Source: Planococcus ruber (GTDB lineage: Bacteria > Bacillota > Bacilli > Bacillales_A > Planococcaceae). From it: 64,000 nt of DNA. The notes beneath the pieces are model-generated. The model made no database searches. It had not been told where the DNA came from and worked only from the letters and a program-made list of their open reading frames with translations. Location: the NCBI RefSeq assembly GCF_022819085.1, contig NZ_JALHAG010000004.1, positions 1-64,000 of the forward strand, written 5' to 3'. Both the position numbers and the translations under genes were made by a program. Positions 16,434 to 24,663 of this stretch are shown here, one piece after another. The first letter of the stretch is position 1. Each line of letters opens with the position of its first letter.

Positions 16434-17630
16434 TTGACAAACCGTCGATTATTCACGTCAGAATCAGTAACAGAAGGGCATCCGGATAAAATTTGCGATC
16501 AGATTTCAGACGCCATTTTGGATGCCATTTTAACAGAAGACCCAAATGCACGCGTTGCATGCGAAACAACCGTAACGACTGGACTCGTTTTAGTCGCAGG
16601 AGAAATCACGACTTCTACGTATGTTGATATTCCGAAAGTCGTTCGTGAAACCGTTCGCGAAATTGGCTATACCCGTGCAAAATACGGATTCGATTCTGAA
16701 ACAAGTGCCGTTTTGACAGCGATTGACGAACAATCACCGGACATTGCTGCCGGAGTCAATGTAGCGCTTGAATCGCGTGAAGGCCAAATGACAGATAAAG
16801 AAATGGACGATATCGGAGCAGGGGACCAAGGCTTGATGTTCGGCTATGCAACAAACGAAACCGAAGAATTCATGCCGCTTCCGATTGCTTTGGCGCATAA
16901 ATTGGCGCGCCGCCTTGCAGAAGTGCGGAAAGAAGAAATTCTTCCTTACTTGCGCCCGGATGGGAAAACGCAAGTAACGATCGAATACGATGAAAACAAT
17001 AAACCATTGCGTGTAGATACGATTGTCATTTCGACGCAGCATCACCCAGAAGTGACGCTTGAGCAAATCCAGCGCAATCTTAAAGAATATGTCATCAACG
17101 AAGTGGTTCCTGCACACTTGATCGATGAAGAAACAAAATACTTCATTAACCCGACTGGCCGTTTTGTTATCGGCGGACCACAAGGAGATGCCGGCCTTAC
17201 AGGACGCAAAATCATCGTAGACACTTACGGTGGCTATGCACGCCACGGCGGCGGAGCTTTCTCTGGGAAAGACGCAACGAAAGTGGACCGTTCGGCAGCT
17301 TATGCCGCTCGCTATGTAGCGAAAAACATTGTCGCAGCCGGCCTTGCTGAACGCTGTGAAGTGCAGCTTGCTTACGCAATCGGCGTCGCACATCCCGTAT
17401 CAATTGCCGTTGATACATTTGGAACAGGCACAGTAGAAGAAAACAAATTGATTGAGCTTGTGCGCGGAAACTTTGATCTTCGCCCAGCAGGCATCATCAA
17501 AATGTTGGATCTTCGCCGTCCAATCTACAAACAAACGGCAGCTTATGGCCACTTCGGCCGCACGGATATCGACCTTCCGTGGGAGCGCACGGACAAAGCA
17601 GCTGCTTTGAAAGAGCAATCCGCCCAATAA
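16434..17630 (+). CDS. metK: S-adenosylmethionine synthetase MetK
   Basis: Makes SAM from methionine and ATP. 398 residues from the TTG at 16434, seven bases after AAGGAGGA; this gives the usual N-terminus ([18 protein letters not shown]). The upstream ATG at 16371 adds 21 residues not typical of the family. Signature motifs [12 protein letters not shown] and GGGAFSGKD are present. Controlled by the SAM riboswitch. Confidence 0.97.
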   Translation: MTNRRLFTSESVTEGHPDKICDQISDAILDAILTEDPNARVACETTVTTGLVLVAGEITTSTYVDIPKVVRETVREIGYTRAKYGFDSETSAVLTAIDEQSPDIAAGVNVALESREGQMTDKEMDDIGAGDQGLMFGYATNETEEFMPLPIALAHKLARRLAEVRKEEILPYLRPDGKTQVTIEYDENNKPLRVDTIVISTQHHPEVTLEQIQRNLKEYVINEVVPAHLIDEETKYFINPTGRFVIGGPQGDAGLTGRKIIVDTYGGYARHGGGAFSGKDATKVDRSAAYAARYVAKNIVAAGLAERCEVQLAYAIGVAHPVSIAVDTFGTGTVEENKLIELVRGNFDLRPAGIIKMLDLRRPIYKQTAAYGHFGRTDIDLPWERTDKAAALKEQSAQ

Positions 17631-17637
17631 TAAAGAG

Positions 17638-17676
17638 AAAAGACGGCTGAGCAAATTTTGCTCAGCCGTCTTTTTT
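17638..17676. terminator. Bidirectional terminator between metK and the ytoA-like gene
   Basis: AAGACGGCTGAGCA and TGCTCAGCCGTCTT around AATTT, with T7 on the plus strand and A-rich start. Confidence 0.93.
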
Positions 17677-18185
17677 TATTGGAGCGATTTATAGTAAGCG
17701 CCTTTTTCAGCGTATTCGCGGACGATGCGCTGCATGTCTTCGATGTCTTCTTCGCGCAGCTCGCGCACCACTTTTGCCGGCCGCCCAAATGCCAGCATGC
17801 CAGGAGGGATGACTTTGCCTTGCGGAACGAGGCTGCCCGCGCCGATAAATGCACCTTCTCCAACTTCTGCTCCGTCTAGGATGATGGAACCCATTCCGAT
17901 TAGTGCCCCTTTGCGGATTTTGCAGCTATGCAAAGTCACTTGATGGCCGATGGTCACTTCGTCTTCCAAAATCAGCGGGTTCCCCGGGCTTTGGTGAAGC
18001 ATGCACAGGTCCTGGATATTGGTTTTCTTGCCAATGACCGTAGGGGCGACATCGCCGCGGATGACGGTATTGAACCAAACCGATGAATCTTCACCGATTA
18101 CAACATCGCCTGTAATCGTTGTATGGTCAGCGATAAAAGCCGAAGGATGAATAGATGGATGCTTGTCTTTGAATGGGTAAATCAT
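17676..18185 (-). CDS. ytoA: Gamma-carbonic-anhydrase-like hexapeptide protein (YtoA-like)
   Basis: 169 residues forming a left-handed beta helix from hexapeptide repeats. Likely metal ligands are His in LHQSP, IGHQVTLH (HxxxxH). The family includes gamma carbonic anhydrases and YrdA/PaaY-type proteins, and the true substrate is not settled. The ATG at 18185 has GGAGG seven bases before it; a longer reading adds an unlikely hydrophobic leader. Confidence 0.88.
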   Translation of the reverse strand: MIYPFKDKHPSIHPSAFIADHTTITGDVVIGEDSSVWFNTVIRGDVAPTVIGKKTNIQDLCMLHQSPGNPLILEDEVTIGHQVTLHSCKIRKGALIGMGSIILDGAEVGEGAFIGAGSLVPQGKVIPPGMLAFGRPAKVVRELREEDIEDMQRIVREYAEKGAYYKSLQ

Positions 18186-18288
18186 GGAAAACCTCCAGTA
18201 AAAAAGATAAGATAATATTAATCCTATCAAAATAAGCGCAAAGGTCAAATGGGCGTTGCAGGCTGCGCTAAGGAAAGGGGGGCAATAC

Positions 18289-19092
18289 ATGTGGAAATGG
18301 GAATCGATCGGACCGGCGAAAGCGGTAGTGGTCCTTGTACACAGTGCATATGAACATCATCTGCGCTATGCCTGGCAAATCGATCAATGGCGCGGCGAGA
18401 ACTTCCACGTCATCATGGGCGATTTGCCCGGGCATGGCGAAAATGCTGGAAATGAGAGCGCTCACCGGGAATCGTTTGACGAATATGAGAAATCCATCAA
18501 AACAGCTGTGAAAGTCGCGATGGAAAATGAATTGCCGGTATTTATCGTGGCCCATGGGTTAGGTGCGACTCTCGCGATGGGTGTGCTTTCCAAAAATAGA
18601 ATAAACATCGCCGGCGCTATTTTCACATCGCCTTGGCTGCAATTGATCAAGACCCCTTCTAAATTCTCGAATGCCTTGACCGGCTTCCATAAAGTAACAT
18701 CCCGAGTAAAGATCAATCACCATATTTCCATTGAAGAATTGACCAAGAACCAGGAAGTGATTGAGCAGGAAAAAGAGGATCCTTTCTACAGGACTGAGAT
18801 TTCAGTTGGCTGGTATCATGAACTTCAATCGTATTTAAAGCAGCTGGCCCAAAGCAAAGGGGCATTTCCGGATATTCCGGTGTTCATCCATACAGGAGAA
18901 CGGGACAACATCACCGATAAAGAAATGGCGAAGCGTTGGCTCAAACAGCAGAACCTGAAGGAATTCAGCTATAAAGAATGGACAAACGGCTACCATGATT
19001 TATTCCAGGAGCCTGAACGCGAAGACATTTTCATTTCTTCGCATTTATTCATCAAAAATGTTTTGCGTTCGTTAGGATACGTGGTGCAATAA
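18289..19092 (+). CDS. YtpA-like alpha/beta hydrolase lacking the catalytic serine
   Basis: 267 residues closely resembling B. subtilis YtpA (lysophospholipase linked to bacilysocin) over the whole length: MWKWE..., HVIMGDLPGHG, the conserved second half with ERDNITD and the late His in GYHDLFQEPERED. The nucleophile elbow, GHSMGG in YtpA, reads AHGLGA here, so residue 90 is Gly (GGG, 18556-18558) where Ser should be. The Asp and His remain. It may be a non-hydrolytic binding protein or use another residue. ATG 18289 follows AAAGGGGGG. Confidence 0.82.
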   Translation: MWKWESIGPAKAVVVLVHSAYEHHLRYAWQIDQWRGENFHVIMGDLPGHGENAGNESAHRESFDEYEKSIKTAVKVAMENELPVFIVAHGLGATLAMGVLSKNRINIAGAIFTSPWLQLIKTPSKFSNALTGFHKVTSRVKINHHISIEELTKNQEVIEQEKEDPFYRTEISVGWYHELQSYLKQLAQSKGAFPDIPVFIHTGERDNITDKEMAKRWLKQQNLKEFSYKEWTNGYHDLFQEPEREDIFISSHLFIKNVLRSLGYVVQ

Positions 19093-19114
19093 GTTTTGTG
19101 AGAGAAGGGATGAC

Positions 19115-20128
19115 ATGGCTTTAGCCTTTAGTATATTAGATCAATCGCCGATTTCAGAGGGCCGTACACCCCAGGAAGCGCTGAAAGAAACAGCGAAGCT
19201 CGCAAAAATGGCAGAGAAATGGGGCTATACGAGATTTTGGGTTTCCGAACACCATGATGCTATGACGCTCGCAGGTTCTTCACCGGAAATATTGATATCC
19301 CATTTGGGGGCAATGACAAATACAATTCGGCTTGGCTCAGGAGGGGTCATGCTGCCGCATTACTCTTCTTTTAAAGTGGCTGAGAACTTTAAGCTCCTTG
19401 AAACTTTATATCCGGGACGGATTGACGTCGGTGTTGGGCGGGCGCCGGGCGGAATGCCGCGGGCGAGCTACGCGCTGAATGAAGGCCGGAAACGGGATGT
19501 AGACCGTTTTCCCACTCAAATAGATGAACTGCGCATGTATTTGGAAGACCGGATTCCGGAAGACCATCCCTACTACGGCATGAAAGCAACGCCGGTGACA
19601 AAGTCAGCGCCGCCTGTGTGGGTGCTTGGCTCTAGCCAAAGTTCTGCGCAACTCGCTGCTGAAAAAGGCTTATCTTATATGTTCGCCCAATTCATCAACG
19701 GAGAAGGCGGCCAAAGTTTTGCCAAAACCTACCGCGAACGTTTCGAGTCAAAGGATGGATCAAAGCCATATCAAGGTGTGGCAATTTTCGTTGTGTGCCA
19801 AGAAACGGAAGAGAAAGCGGAGTGGGTGGCATCTTCCATGGATTTGTCTTTAGCTATGGGGGCACAGGGAATGCCGTCAAACGGTACGCCGCCACCAGAG
19901 CGCGCATTCAATTATCCTTATTCGAAATTCGAACGCCTGCTGGTGGAAGAAAACCGCCGACGGATGATTGTCGGGACGCCGGAAAAGGTGGCCGATGCTT
20001 TGGAGGCGTTGGCAGAAGGCTATGGTGCAGAAGAATTGATGCTCGTGACCATTGCGTATGATTTCGCGGATAAATTAACTTCTTACCGATTAGTGGCAGA
20101 AGAAATGCAGAAACGGCAAAGCAAATAA
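19115..20128 (+). CDS. LLM-class flavin-dependent oxidoreductase
   Basis: 337-residue bacterial-luciferase-like TIM barrel, with ILDQSPISEG at the start, FWVSEHHD, GSGGVMLPHYSSFKVAE and the RIDVGVGRAPGG block typical of the MsnO8 subgroup. Expected to use reduced flavin; the substrate is unknown. ATG is seven bases after GAAGG and 22 bases after the YtpA-like gene, so the two may be cotranscribed. A terminator follows at 20181. Confidence 0.87.
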   Translation: MALAFSILDQSPISEGRTPQEALKETAKLAKMAEKWGYTRFWVSEHHDAMTLAGSSPEILISHLGAMTNTIRLGSGGVMLPHYSSFKVAENFKLLETLYPGRIDVGVGRAPGGMPRASYALNEGRKRDVDRFPTQIDELRMYLEDRIPEDHPYYGMKATPVTKSAPPVWVLGSSQSSAQLAAEKGLSYMFAQFINGEGGQSFAKTYRERFESKDGSKPYQGVAIFVVCQETEEKAEWVASSMDLSLAMGAQGMPSNGTPPPERAFNYPYSKFERLLVEENRRRMIVGTPEKVADALEALAEGYGAEELMLVTIAYDFADKLTSYRLVAEEMQKRQSK

Positions 20129-20180
20129 AGCAATTAAACGATTTGCTTTTGAAAAAATCGAATCGCTTCTTAAGACGAAT

Positions 20181-20222
20181 AAACGTCCGTAAAATGTTTT
20201 CAACATTTGCGGATGTTTTTTT
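20181..20222 (+). terminator. Terminator after the flavin oxidoreductase
   Basis: AACGTCCGTAAAATG pairs with CATTTGCGGATGTT (one bulge and a G-U), followed by T7. Confidence 0.85.
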
Positions 20223-20247
20223 ATTGCCCTAGAAAATAAAAAAAGGC

Positions 20248-20299
20248 TTGCAATTAGGAAGCAAAAAATATAATCTTTAAAACGTAATGATTACAATTT
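20248..20299 (+). promoter_or_regulatory. Distal zinT promoter with Zur-type operator
   Basis: TTGCAA (20248-20253) and TATAAT (20269-20274), spacing 15. The palindrome GTAAT-G-ATTAC (20284-20294) starts ten bases after the -10, where bound Zur would cover the transcription start. Confidence 0.7.
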
Positions 20300-20334
20300 G
20301 TAAAAAATGTTTAAAAGGAGCGAATCAGAATTTT

Positions 20335-20410
20335 TTATTGAGCTGAGGGTTTTGATGTATAAGAATGGGAAAAATTTTTAAAGTTTCACAAAACGTAATG
20401 ATTACGAATA
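20335..20410 (+). promoter_or_regulatory. Proximal zinT promoter and second Zur-type operator
   Basis: TTATTG (20335-20340) and TATAAG (20358-20363), spacing 17. A second palindrome GTAAT-G-ATTAC-G lies at 20395-20406. The two palindromes share CGTAATGATTAC (20283-20294 and 20394-20405) and their centres are 111 bases apart. Confidence 0.68.
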
Positions 20411-20482
20411 AAAAAGAAAGGCAATTGGGTTTTGAAAGACTGTACATAAAGATAAGACATTTAATTTCAGGAGGAATAGAAA

Positions 20483-21457
20483 ATGAAGAAAACAATAAAA
20501 GGATTCGGGTTATTGCTATTAGTTTTAGTATTAGCCGCATGCCAGTCAACTGACGAAACAAACACGGGCAGCGCCACTGAGCAGCGGGCTCATTCAGAAA
20601 GCGAAAAATCGGATCAGGAAGTGCCTAAAGGCGTATTGATTGAAGGGCTGGCAGCACATTATCATACAGGAGATAAAATCGAGCTGACAGCATTCTTAAA
20701 AGAAGAAGCTGAAGGCGGCCATTGGCTCTGGTACAGCAGGGCTAGCAGCTCCGATGAATGGGAAATGATTTCTGGACAGGAATCAGCCGGTTTTACCGGA
20801 AAAGCAACGAGTGAAGTAGCAGAAATCAAAGCGGTCTTCTACGGTGAGGGAAAAGGTTCAGAAGTCCAGTCGGCACCTGCCGAAATTGTGATTGATGACC
20901 ATCATGTCCATGATGAAGCCACGACTCAAATCTATGACGGTTATTTTGAAGACGAACAAGTAGCGGACCGGGGATTATCGGATTGGGAAGGGGATTGGCA
21001 ATCTGTTTACCCTTATCTCGTTTCAGGGGATTTAGATGAAGTTTTTGCACACAAAGCTGAAACTGGTGATATGACAGCGGAAGAATACAAACAATACTAC
21101 ACAACCGGCTACAAAACGAATATCGATCGGGTGTTAATCAAAGACGAGAGTGTGACATTTTTTGATGGGAAAGAGGAATATTCAGGAGAGTATGCCTCAG
21201 ACGGCTATGAAATTCTTACGTATGAAAAAGGAAATCGCGGGGTCCGTTTTATTTTCAAAAAGACGGCAGGCTCCGAACAAGCACCTGCCTTTATCCAGTT
21301 TAGCGACCACCATATCTATCCGGTCAAATCTTCCCATTTCCATTTGTATTGGGGAGAGGACCGGAAAGAATTGCTGGAAGAAGTTACGCACTGGCCAACT
21401 TATTATCCTTCAAATTTAGATGCAGAAGGGCTAGTCCGTGATATGTTGGCGCATTAG
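20483..21457 (+). CDS. ZinT-domain zinc-binding lipoprotein
   Basis: 324 residues. Lipoprotein signal with LAAC (Cys20), a polar linker, an unassigned Ig-like domain at about 48-135 beginning with a His-containing HYHTGDK, and a C-terminal ZinT/YodA lipocalin-like domain from about 137 to the end. ZinT hallmarks are DDHHVHDEATTQIYDGYF, DWEGDWQSVYPYL and the SHFHLYWG metal site. In streptococcal AdcA this domain is fused to the ZnuA-type receptor; here the two are separate genes. GGAGG before the ATG. Two Zur-type sites lie upstream, so I infer zinc-starvation induction and a role in handing zinc to the importer. Confidence 0.92.
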   Translation: MKKTIKGFGLLLLVLVLAACQSTDETNTGSATEQRAHSESEKSDQEVPKGVLIEGLAAHYHTGDKIELTAFLKEEAEGGHWLWYSRASSSDEWEMISGQESAGFTGKATSEVAEIKAVFYGEGKGSEVQSAPAEIVIDDHHVHDEATTQIYDGYFEDEQVADRGLSDWEGDWQSVYPYLVSGDLDEVFAHKAETGDMTAEEYKQYYTTGYKTNIDRVLIKDESVTFFDGKEEYSGEYASDGYEILTYEKGNRGVRFIFKKTAGSEQAPAFIQFSDHHIYPVKSSHFHLYWGEDRKELLEEVTHWPTYYPSNLDAEGLVRDMLAH

Positions 21458-21468
21458 AGGAGTAAAAG

Positions 21469-21504
21469 AAAAGCACCCGGAGAATATTCACCGGGTGCTT
21501 TCTT
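21469..21504. terminator. Shared terminator of zinT and the Trm11-like gene
   Basis: GCACCCGG and CCGGGTGC around a ten-base loop with A-rich and T-rich flanks; the genes converge here. Confidence 0.9.
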
Positions 21505-21527
21505 CATTGTGCGGAACTGATAATTGC

Positions 21528-22505
21528 TTAAGCTTCTTGCAACCTCTTGCTTCTTTCGCAAACAAGAATCTCTCGAAGAAACAGGCCTTTTTTCACCAAG
21601 CAGCGGTCGGTGATCGAAAACCCGGCTTCATCGATCATGTAGTCGATCGGATCAATCGTCACCACAAGCAATTTTTCGGTGACCGGCAGCGCGTCTTTCA
21701 GAATTTCTTGTTGCTCAGACTTTGTAGCATTCGTGTAGAGGTTATAGGGCATGTCGATGATGGCGACATCGTATTGCTGTTTGATGTCGGCAATGGCGCC
21801 TAAATCGACAGCACCCGTTAAACCGAAATGTTCAATATTCTCGCGCGAACCTTCGACGACAAGGGGATTGATGTCGCGCCCGACAATATCGATCCCCATT
21901 GACAGTGCTTCGACGAGTACGGTGCCAATGCCGCAGCAAGGATCGATCGCTTTCACTCCAGCTGGATCCGGTACGGCAATATTGGCAAGCGCCCGCGCCA
22001 CTTTTGTACTGAGAGCTGTCGAGTATTCGCGCGGTTTTTGCTGATGCTTGAACCAGACAGCTTCAGTTTGCAGGTAGTGGCCGAAATACCAACGGCCGCC
22101 GAACAGGATCAACCCGAAAACGACGTCCGGCTGATGGACATCTGCTTTTCCTTTGATGACAAAGCCTACCTGCCGTTCGATGCCGCGTTTTTCTGTGTAG
22201 TCGACTTGATCAGCAGGGGCCAAGCCGTTCAATTTCGGAAAAATGATTTTAAACGTGGCACTCCCCATGTTTATATTAGCCGCCTGATAGACGATATCAG
22301 CAAGTGCAGGCGCTTCAAACAGCAATTCAATCCGCTCCTTGATGAAGGGGCTTCTGCTGGGCTCGATTTTCCGGTTGCTTTTTAAGACTTTTTCCTCCGT
22401 ATCTTCTCCGAAGAAAGATCGCATCTCCAGTAGGCATAAGTCTTTTTCGTCTTGATGATAGGCATATGTATAAATAAATTCACCTGTGGTGGTTAAGTTT
22501 TTCAA
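21528..22505 (-). CDS. TRM11-family SAM-dependent methyltransferase
   Basis: 325 residues. The N-terminal half resembles a THUMP-like RNA-binding region; the C-terminal half is a Rossmann methylase with SAM motif DPCCGIGTVLVEAL and catalytic motif DMPYN, a variant of the (D/N)PPY that methylates amino groups of bases. Relatives make N2-methylguanosine in tRNA, so tRNA or rRNA is the likely substrate; the exact site is unknown. The start is a TTG at 22505 preceded by AAGG at about ten bases; an ATG nearby is out of frame. Confidence 0.83.
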   Translation of the reverse strand: MKNLTTTGEFIYTYAYHQDEKDLCLLEMRSFFGEDTEEKVLKSNRKIEPSRSPFIKERIELLFEAPALADIVYQAANINMGSATFKIIFPKLNGLAPADQVDYTEKRGIERQVGFVIKGKADVHQPDVVFGLILFGGRWYFGHYLQTEAVWFKHQQKPREYSTALSTKVARALANIAVPDPAGVKAIDPCCGIGTVLVEALSMGIDIVGRDINPLVVEGSRENIEHFGLTGAVDLGAIADIKQQYDVAIIDMPYNLYTNATKSEQQEILKDALPVTEKLLVVTIDPIDYMIDEAGFSITDRCLVKKGLFLREILVCERSKRLQEA

Positions 22506-22657
22506 TCCATCCCGTCCTTCATTCTGGTTATTAGGGTCTTATCAAACAGTATACCAATATCTGCTCAGCGATGAGCTGCCGTTTCCGTTTAATGAGTGAC
22601 GGCGGATGAAGTATTCAGTTAAACTAGTACGGAATGAGAGATAGCGGAGGGATAAGC

Positions 22658-22954
22658 ATGACTGAATTACAACGCATTGCGAAGCAAGAAGCTCTTGAAA
22701 TGCCGGCATTTAAAAGTCACGAGGCGGCATTTCATTATTTTGAAGAAAAGTATGGCGAAAAAATCGTATTTGAAGAATCGGCAGATGGAGGCAAACAAAC
22801 CTGTTATTTCTACCGATTGATTATTGATGAAGCCGCCTACATTGAAGGGGTAACGGAAATGAATTCCACAGGGAATATTCCCTTCGATTTTTTGAAGAGC
22901 TACCAGCCCATTCGCATCTGGGAAGATGGCCGCGTCGAAGTAGATGTTCAATGA
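22658..22954 (+). CDS. Conserved hypothetical protein, 98 aa
   Basis: 98 residues, acidic, soluble, without motif, signal or membrane segment that I can name. ATG at 22658 is seven bases after GGAGG, and a terminator follows at once, so it is a credible single gene. It ends with a beta-strand-like RIWEDGRVEVDVQ. Unrecognised. Confidence 0.8.
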   Translation: MTELQRIAKQEALEMPAFKSHEAAFHYFEEKYGEKIVFEESADGGKQTCYFYRLIIDEAAYIEGVTEMNSTGNIPFDFLKSYQPIRIWEDGRVEVDVQ

Positions 22955-22965
22955 ATGAAGAGAAA

Positions 22966-23003
22966 GAAAAGAGGCGATGCCATTTGAGCATTGCCTCTTT
23001 TTC
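22966..23003. terminator. Shared terminator of the 98-aa gene and mnmM
   Basis: AAAGAGGC(G)ATGC pairs with GCATTGCCTCTTT around CATTTGA, T run on the plus strand, A-rich start for the minus strand. Confidence 0.88.
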
Positions 23004-23555
23004 CTATTTCTTCTCGATTGCCACCAAAAATGGCGGGGAGTGGCGCTGGTTAATAAAGCCGTACTGCAAAACGTCGAAAGAAGTCTGCGGCAATTGGACA
23101 ACATAATCCATAACCGCATCCCGTTCTTCGCTGCCGCCCTCATGCCCCGAATAAATGACAATCAGCGCAACGCCTTTTGGTTTCAATAAGCCTAGACATT
23201 GGCTGATAGCCGCCAATGTTGACTGGGATTTTGTAATGATGCTGTGGTCGCCTTTTGGCAAATAGCCGAGATTAAATACGGCCGCGGCAACGGGATCTTT
23301 TACGTAGGTTGAAATCTTCGCATGGCTGTCATGGATCAATTCGACCTGGGAAAATCCCGCTGTGCGTTCTCTCGTGTTTTGGATCGCTTCTTCCTGAATA
23401 TCAAATGAGAAGACTTTGCCCGCATCACCGACGAGCCCGGCCAAAAAATGTGTATCGTGGCCATTTCCAGCAGTCGCGTCAATGGCGTGGTCGCCGGCTT
23501 CAACCGCTTGTTCCAGTAAGAATTTTGTATAAGGCAATACTCGCTGCAAGGTCAT
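23004..23555 (-). CDS. mnmM: tRNA nm5s2U methyltransferase MnmM (YtqB)
   Basis: 183-residue class I methyltransferase. SAM-binding motif DATAGNGHDTHFLA near the N-terminus, FSFDIQEEAI, and the NLGYLPKGDHSI block typical of the YtqB family. MnmM adds the last methyl group in mnm5s2U at the wobble position of tRNA-Glu, -Lys and -Gln. The ATG at 23555 overlaps the stop of mnmL (ATGA), so the two enzymes of the branch are made together. Confidence 0.92.
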   Translation of the reverse strand: MTLQRVLPYTKFLLEQAVEAGDHAIDATAGNGHDTHFLAGLVGDAGKVFSFDIQEEAIQNTRERTAGFSQVELIHDSHAKISTYVKDPVAAAVFNLGYLPKGDHSIITKSQSTLAAISQCLGLLKPKGVALIVIYSGHEGGSEERDAVMDYVVQLPQTSFDVLQYGFINQRHSPPFLVAIEKK

Positions 23556-24505
23556 GCATTGACACGCTCCCGGTAATTTTTTCCTTGCCAAGAATTTCTG
23601 GCTTCAAGTTCCGCATCAATGCCGTTTAGAACGTCCCATTTATTGGCGCTCCACATCGGTCCGATCATCAAATCGATGGGGCCGTCTCCAGTGATCCGGT
23701 GGATGACCATTTCAGGCGGCAGCACTTCGAGCTGATCTGCGACCAAATGGATGTAGTCCTGCTTTTCCAGAAATTCAACCATTCCTTTTTCATATTGCTT
23801 CACCATCGGCGTTCCTTTCAATAGATGAAGCAGATGGATTTTGATGCCCTGGACGTCTAGCTTTGCCACTTCGCGGGCGGTTTCCATCATCATCTCCCGG
23901 TCTTCCAAGGGCAAGCCGTTGATGATATGGGTGCAGACGCGGATGCCGCGGTTCCGAAGTTTTGTGACGCCTTCCACATACGAAGGGAAATCATGCGCCC
24001 GGTTCACAAGAAGCGCGGTGCGTTCATGGACCGTCTGCAAGCCGAGCTCCACCCAAAGATAGGTGCGTTCGTTTAATTCCGCGAGATAGTCAACGACATC
24101 ATCCGGCAGGCAGTCCGGGCGTGTTGCGATGCTCAATCCGATGACGTTTTCCTGTTCCAGCGCCGCTTCAAACTTTTCTTTGATCACCGAAAGCGGGGCA
24201 TGTGTATTCGTATAAGCTTGGAAATACGCCATATATTTTCCGTCTTTCCATTTCCGGTGCATTTTTTCTTTTATTTTTTCGAATTGGACGGGGATGGAAT
24301 CGACCCGGTCTCCAGCGAAATCACCCGATCCTGCAACGCTGCAGAATGTGCAGCCGCCGTGCGCGACTGTGCCATCGCGATTGGGGCAATCAAAGCCGGC
24401 ATCGAGTGCAATCTTCATCACTTTAAATCCAAAATGGTCGCGCAAATGGCGATTCCATGTGTAATAGCGTTTGCCGTCAGAAGAAAAAGGTAAGCTCATT
24501 TCCAT
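23552..24505 (-). CDS. mnmL: Radical SAM protein MnmL (YtqA)
   Basis: 317 residues, TIGR01212-type. The iron-sulfur motif is in DCPNRDGTVAHGGCTFCSVAGSGDF (CxxxxxxxxxCxxC), with GLSIATRPDC later. Members of the YtqA group convert cmnm5s2U in tRNA to nm5s2U, which MnmM then methylates. The start is ATG 24505, nine bases after GGAG; an in-frame TTG at 24514 is too near that site. Confidence 0.92.
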   Translation of the reverse strand: MEMSLPFSSDGKRYYTWNRHLRDHFGFKVMKIALDAGFDCPNRDGTVAHGGCTFCSVAGSGDFAGDRVDSIPVQFEKIKEKMHRKWKDGKYMAYFQAYTNTHAPLSVIKEKFEAALEQENVIGLSIATRPDCLPDDVVDYLAELNERTYLWVELGLQTVHERTALLVNRAHDFPSYVEGVTKLRNRGIRVCTHIINGLPLEDREMMMETAREVAKLDVQGIKIHLLHLLKGTPMVKQYEKGMVEFLEKQDYIHLVADQLEVLPPEMVIHRITGDGPIDLMIGPMWSANKWDVLNGIDAELEARNSWQGKNYRERVNA

Positions 24506-24599
24506 CGTTAACAACTCCTCTTTCCACTATTGTAGCACGGGCTAAAAAAGCGCTTCAACGGCAGAAAAATCTGTCTTTGAGGGTATCGGTTAATTTCTC

Positions 24600-24628
24600 T
24601 TGTAGAGACGGTCCAAAAGGAATACAAT
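24600..24628 (+). promoter_or_regulatory. Promoter of the MFS gene
   Basis: TTGTAG (24600-24605) and TACAAT (24623-24628), spacing 17, 35 bases before the ATG. Confidence 0.65.
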
Positions 24629-24663
24629 GACTCTTGGAATTTAGTTCGAAGGGAAGAATTGAC

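Noticed and set aside
16734-17393. 219-residue open frame antisense to metK
   Set aside because: Shadow of a highly expressed, codon-biased gene; no start signal, and many Cys/His/Arg runs typical of antisense frames.
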